This document shows positions 5,334 through 7,018 of a stretch of 7,018 nt of DNA, one piece after another. The position numbers and the translations under genes were made by a program. The stretch is taken from assembly GCA_902796535.1 (NCBI GenBank), contig CADBPL010000300.1:1-7018 (forward strand), given 5' to 3'. How positions within the stretch are numbered: position 1 is the stretch's first letter; every line of letters begins with the position of its first letter. This DNA is from Oscillospiraceae bacterium. Its GTDB lineage: Bacteria > Bacillota > Clostridia > Oscillospirales > Acutalibacteraceae. The notes beneath the pieces are model-generated. The model had not been told where the DNA came from and made no database searches. It saw only the letters and a list, made by a program, of their open reading frames with translations.

Positions 5334-7018
5334 AATTATCCGACGTTTTAGGCCGCCGCCTTGTATTTTGCGACGGCGGCATGGGTACCGTGCTTCAGTC
5401 GCTCGGTCTGCCGGCCGGCAAACGGGCGGACAGCTGGTCGATCGAAGAACCGGAAAAAGTCAAAAGCGTACACCGCGCTTATCTTGACGCGGGGTGCGAC
5501 ATCATCACCGCCAACACCTTCGGCGCTGCGACCGACGGGGCGTATTCCGCCGAGGAGATCGTAACGGCGGGCATGAAGATTGTCCGTGAGGCGATTGCCG
5601 AATGCGGGCGTGACGCGCTGGCGGCGCTGGATATCAGCACCACGGCGCAGCTGCTCGAGCCGCTGGGCGAAATGACGTTTGAAGAAGCCTATGCGCGCTT
5701 TGCCCGCGTGGTGCGCTGCGGGGCGCTCAACGGGGCGGATCTGATCCTCATCGAGACCATGACCGACCCTTATGAAATCAAAGCGGCGCTGCTTGCCGCC
5801 AAAGAAAACAGTGCGCTGCCCGTTGGGGTGACCTTCACGGTCGATGAAAGCGGGCGGCTGCTCAACGGCGCGGATATCGTCACCGCCGCCGCTCAGATCG
5901 AAAGCCTGGGCGCGGATTTTGTGGGGCTGAACTGCGGCTTCGGGCCGGATAAAATGGTCGAGCTTGCCCCGACGCTGCTTGGCTTCACCCGCCTGCCCGT
6001 GCTGATGAACCCCAACGCCGGGCTGCCAACCGTTATCAACGGCCAAACGACCTACACGCTTTCACCCGCCGATTTCGCGCAGCGCATCGCGGAGCTGGTG
6101 CGTCTGGGCTGCGCGGCGGTGGGCGGCTGCTGCGGCACCACGCCCGCCCATTTAAAGGCAGTGGTCGATACCTGCCGGAACATGCCGCTGCGGCTGCCGG
6201 ATAACGCCGCCCGCGCGAGCTTTGTTTCCTCCCGCACCCAAACTGTTTTTTTCCAAAATAAAACGATCCTCATCGGCGAACGCCTCAACCCCACCGGCAA
6301 GCCCCGGCTGAAGGAAGCGCTGCTCAGCGGCAATTTTGCCTATCTGTGCGAAGAAGCGGTGCGGCAGGAGCGGGCGGGCGCCGACGTGCTGGATGTGAAC
6401 GTCGGCGTTTCCGGCATCGACGAACCGACCGCGCTTGCGCACGCCGTCAAAACCGTGCAGAGCGTTTCGCAGCTGCCGCTGCAAATCGATACGGGCGATT
6501 ATGCCGCGCTCGAAAAAGCGCTGCGCCTTTACTGCGGCAAACCGCTGATCAACTCGGTCAACGGTTCGGAAGAGTCGCTTTGCCATGTTTTGCCGCTGGC
6601 CAAAAAATACGGCGCCATGCTTGTGTGCTTGACGCTCGATGAAAAGGGGATCCCCGACACGGCGCAGGGCAGGACGGCGATTGCCGAGCGCATCATCCGC
6701 CGGTGCGATGAAATCGGCATCGCGCGTGAAAACATCATCGTCGATCCGCTGGCCATGACCGTCAGCACCGACGGTGAAAGCGCGGTCAAAACCCTCAGCG
6801 CGGTGGATGACATCCGCCACAGGCTCGGTGTTCACACGGTGCTGGGCGTTTCCAACATCTCCTTCGGGCTGCCGTGCCGGGAAAAAGTCAACGCCGCCTT
6901 TTTTGCCGCGGCGATGCAGCGGGGCCTGAGCGCCGGCATCATCAACCCGATGAGCGGCGCGATGATGGACGCATATTACACGCAAAACGTGCTTTCCGGC
7001 GCGGATGAAGGCTGCGCG
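5330..7018 (+). CDS. metH: Cobalamin-dependent methionine synthase, N-terminal part (runs off the window)
   Basis: An open frame of 563 codons without a stop reaches the right edge. The enzyme moves the methyl group of 5-methyl-THF via cobalamin to homocysteine. The homocysteine domain (about 1-290) has DGGMGT (15-20), ITANTFGA (59-66), NCGFG with Cys202 (201-205) and GGCCGT with Cys267 and Cys268 (265-270). These three cysteines are the zinc ligands, and the 65-residue gap from the first to the second equals that remembered for the Thermotoga enzyme. The pterin-binding domain (about 305-560) has IGERLNPTG (315-323), LDVNVG (354-359), GVSNISFGLP (506-515) and a GIINP motif (536-540). The cap and B12 domains should follow outside the window; whether a SAM reactivation domain exists cannot be seen. 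The ATG overlaps the metF stop, and AGGGGA (5317-5322) lies 7 bases upstream, so the start is secure. Confidence 0.95.
   Translation, partial: MKLSDVLGRRLVFCDGGMGTVLQSLGLPAGKRADSWSIEEPEKVKSVHRAYLDAGCDIITANTFGAATDGAYSAEEIVTAGMKIVREAIAECGRDALAALDISTTAQLLEPLGEMTFEEAYARFARVVRCGALNGADLILIETMTDPYEIKAALLAAKENSALPVGVTFTVDESGRLLNGADIVTAAAQIESLGADFVGLNCGFGPDKMVELAPTLLGFTRLPVLMNPNAGLPTVINGQTTYTLSPADFAQRIAELVRLGCAAVGGCCGTTPAHLKAVVDTCRNMPLRLPDNAARASFVSSRTQTVFFQNKTILIGERLNPTGKPRLKEALLSGNFAYLCEEAVRQERAGADVLDVNVGVSGIDEPTALAHAVKTVQSVSQLPLQIDTGDYAALEKALRLYCGKPLINSVNGSEESLCHVLPLAKKYGAMLVCLTLDEKGIPDTAQGRTAIAERIIRRCDEIGIARENIIVDPLAMTVSTDGESAVKTLSAVDDIRHRLGVHTVLGVSNISFGLPCREKVNAAFFAAAMQRGLSAGIINPMSGAMMDAYYTQNVLSGADEGCA

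Noticed and set aside
6152..6985. Minus-strand frame of about 277 codons inside metH
   Set aside because: metH is unmistakable on the plus strand through this region, with intact zinc and pterin motifs. The antisense frame is a shadow.

Overview
The window looks like a chromosomal segment from a moderately GC-rich anaerobic Firmicute, most likely a Clostridia member of the Oscillospiraceae/Ruminococcaceae type. This is an inference. It rests on GGAGG-type ribosome binding sites, AT-rich intergenic DNA between GC-rich genes, intrinsic terminators with T-runs, and a methionine synthase that starts directly with a zinc-cysteine homocysteine domain and is paired with metF. No RNA genes, insertion sequences, phage genes or CRISPR arrays are visible.

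Left part (about 22-3486, minus strand): a three-gene unit, read right to left. It holds a small P-loop kinase-like protein, a Wzx/MATE-type polysaccharide flippase, and a two-domain protein joining a nucleotidyltransferase-like N-terminus to a thymidylate-kinase-like C-terminus. The genes are 25 and 6 bases apart and end in a strong intrinsic terminator at 22-77. The content resembles fragments of cell-surface polysaccharide loci, but there is no glycosyltransferase, polymerase or sugar-nucleotide gene. I consider this unit the most interesting part of the window, and its substrates cannot be read from the sequence.

Middle (3514-4460): a YhhN-family membrane protein (putative lysoplasmalogenase) on the minus strand, with its own predicted promoter and a terminator behind it. 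A promoter-like extended -10 lies between its stop codon and that terminator. The terminator hairpin could therefore also lie in the leader of the surface-polysaccharide-like unit. A 233-base divergent intergenic region separates this gene from metF and holds a promoter for each direction. I see no SAM or cobalamin riboswitch in it.

Right part (4461-7018, plus strand): metF (5,10-methylenetetrahydrofolate reductase), overlapping by ATGA with metH (cobalamin-dependent methionine synthase), which runs off the right edge after 563 codons. MetF makes 5-methyl-THF, and MetH uses its methyl group to turn homocysteine into methionine, so this is a compact, translationally coupled methyl-transfer operon.
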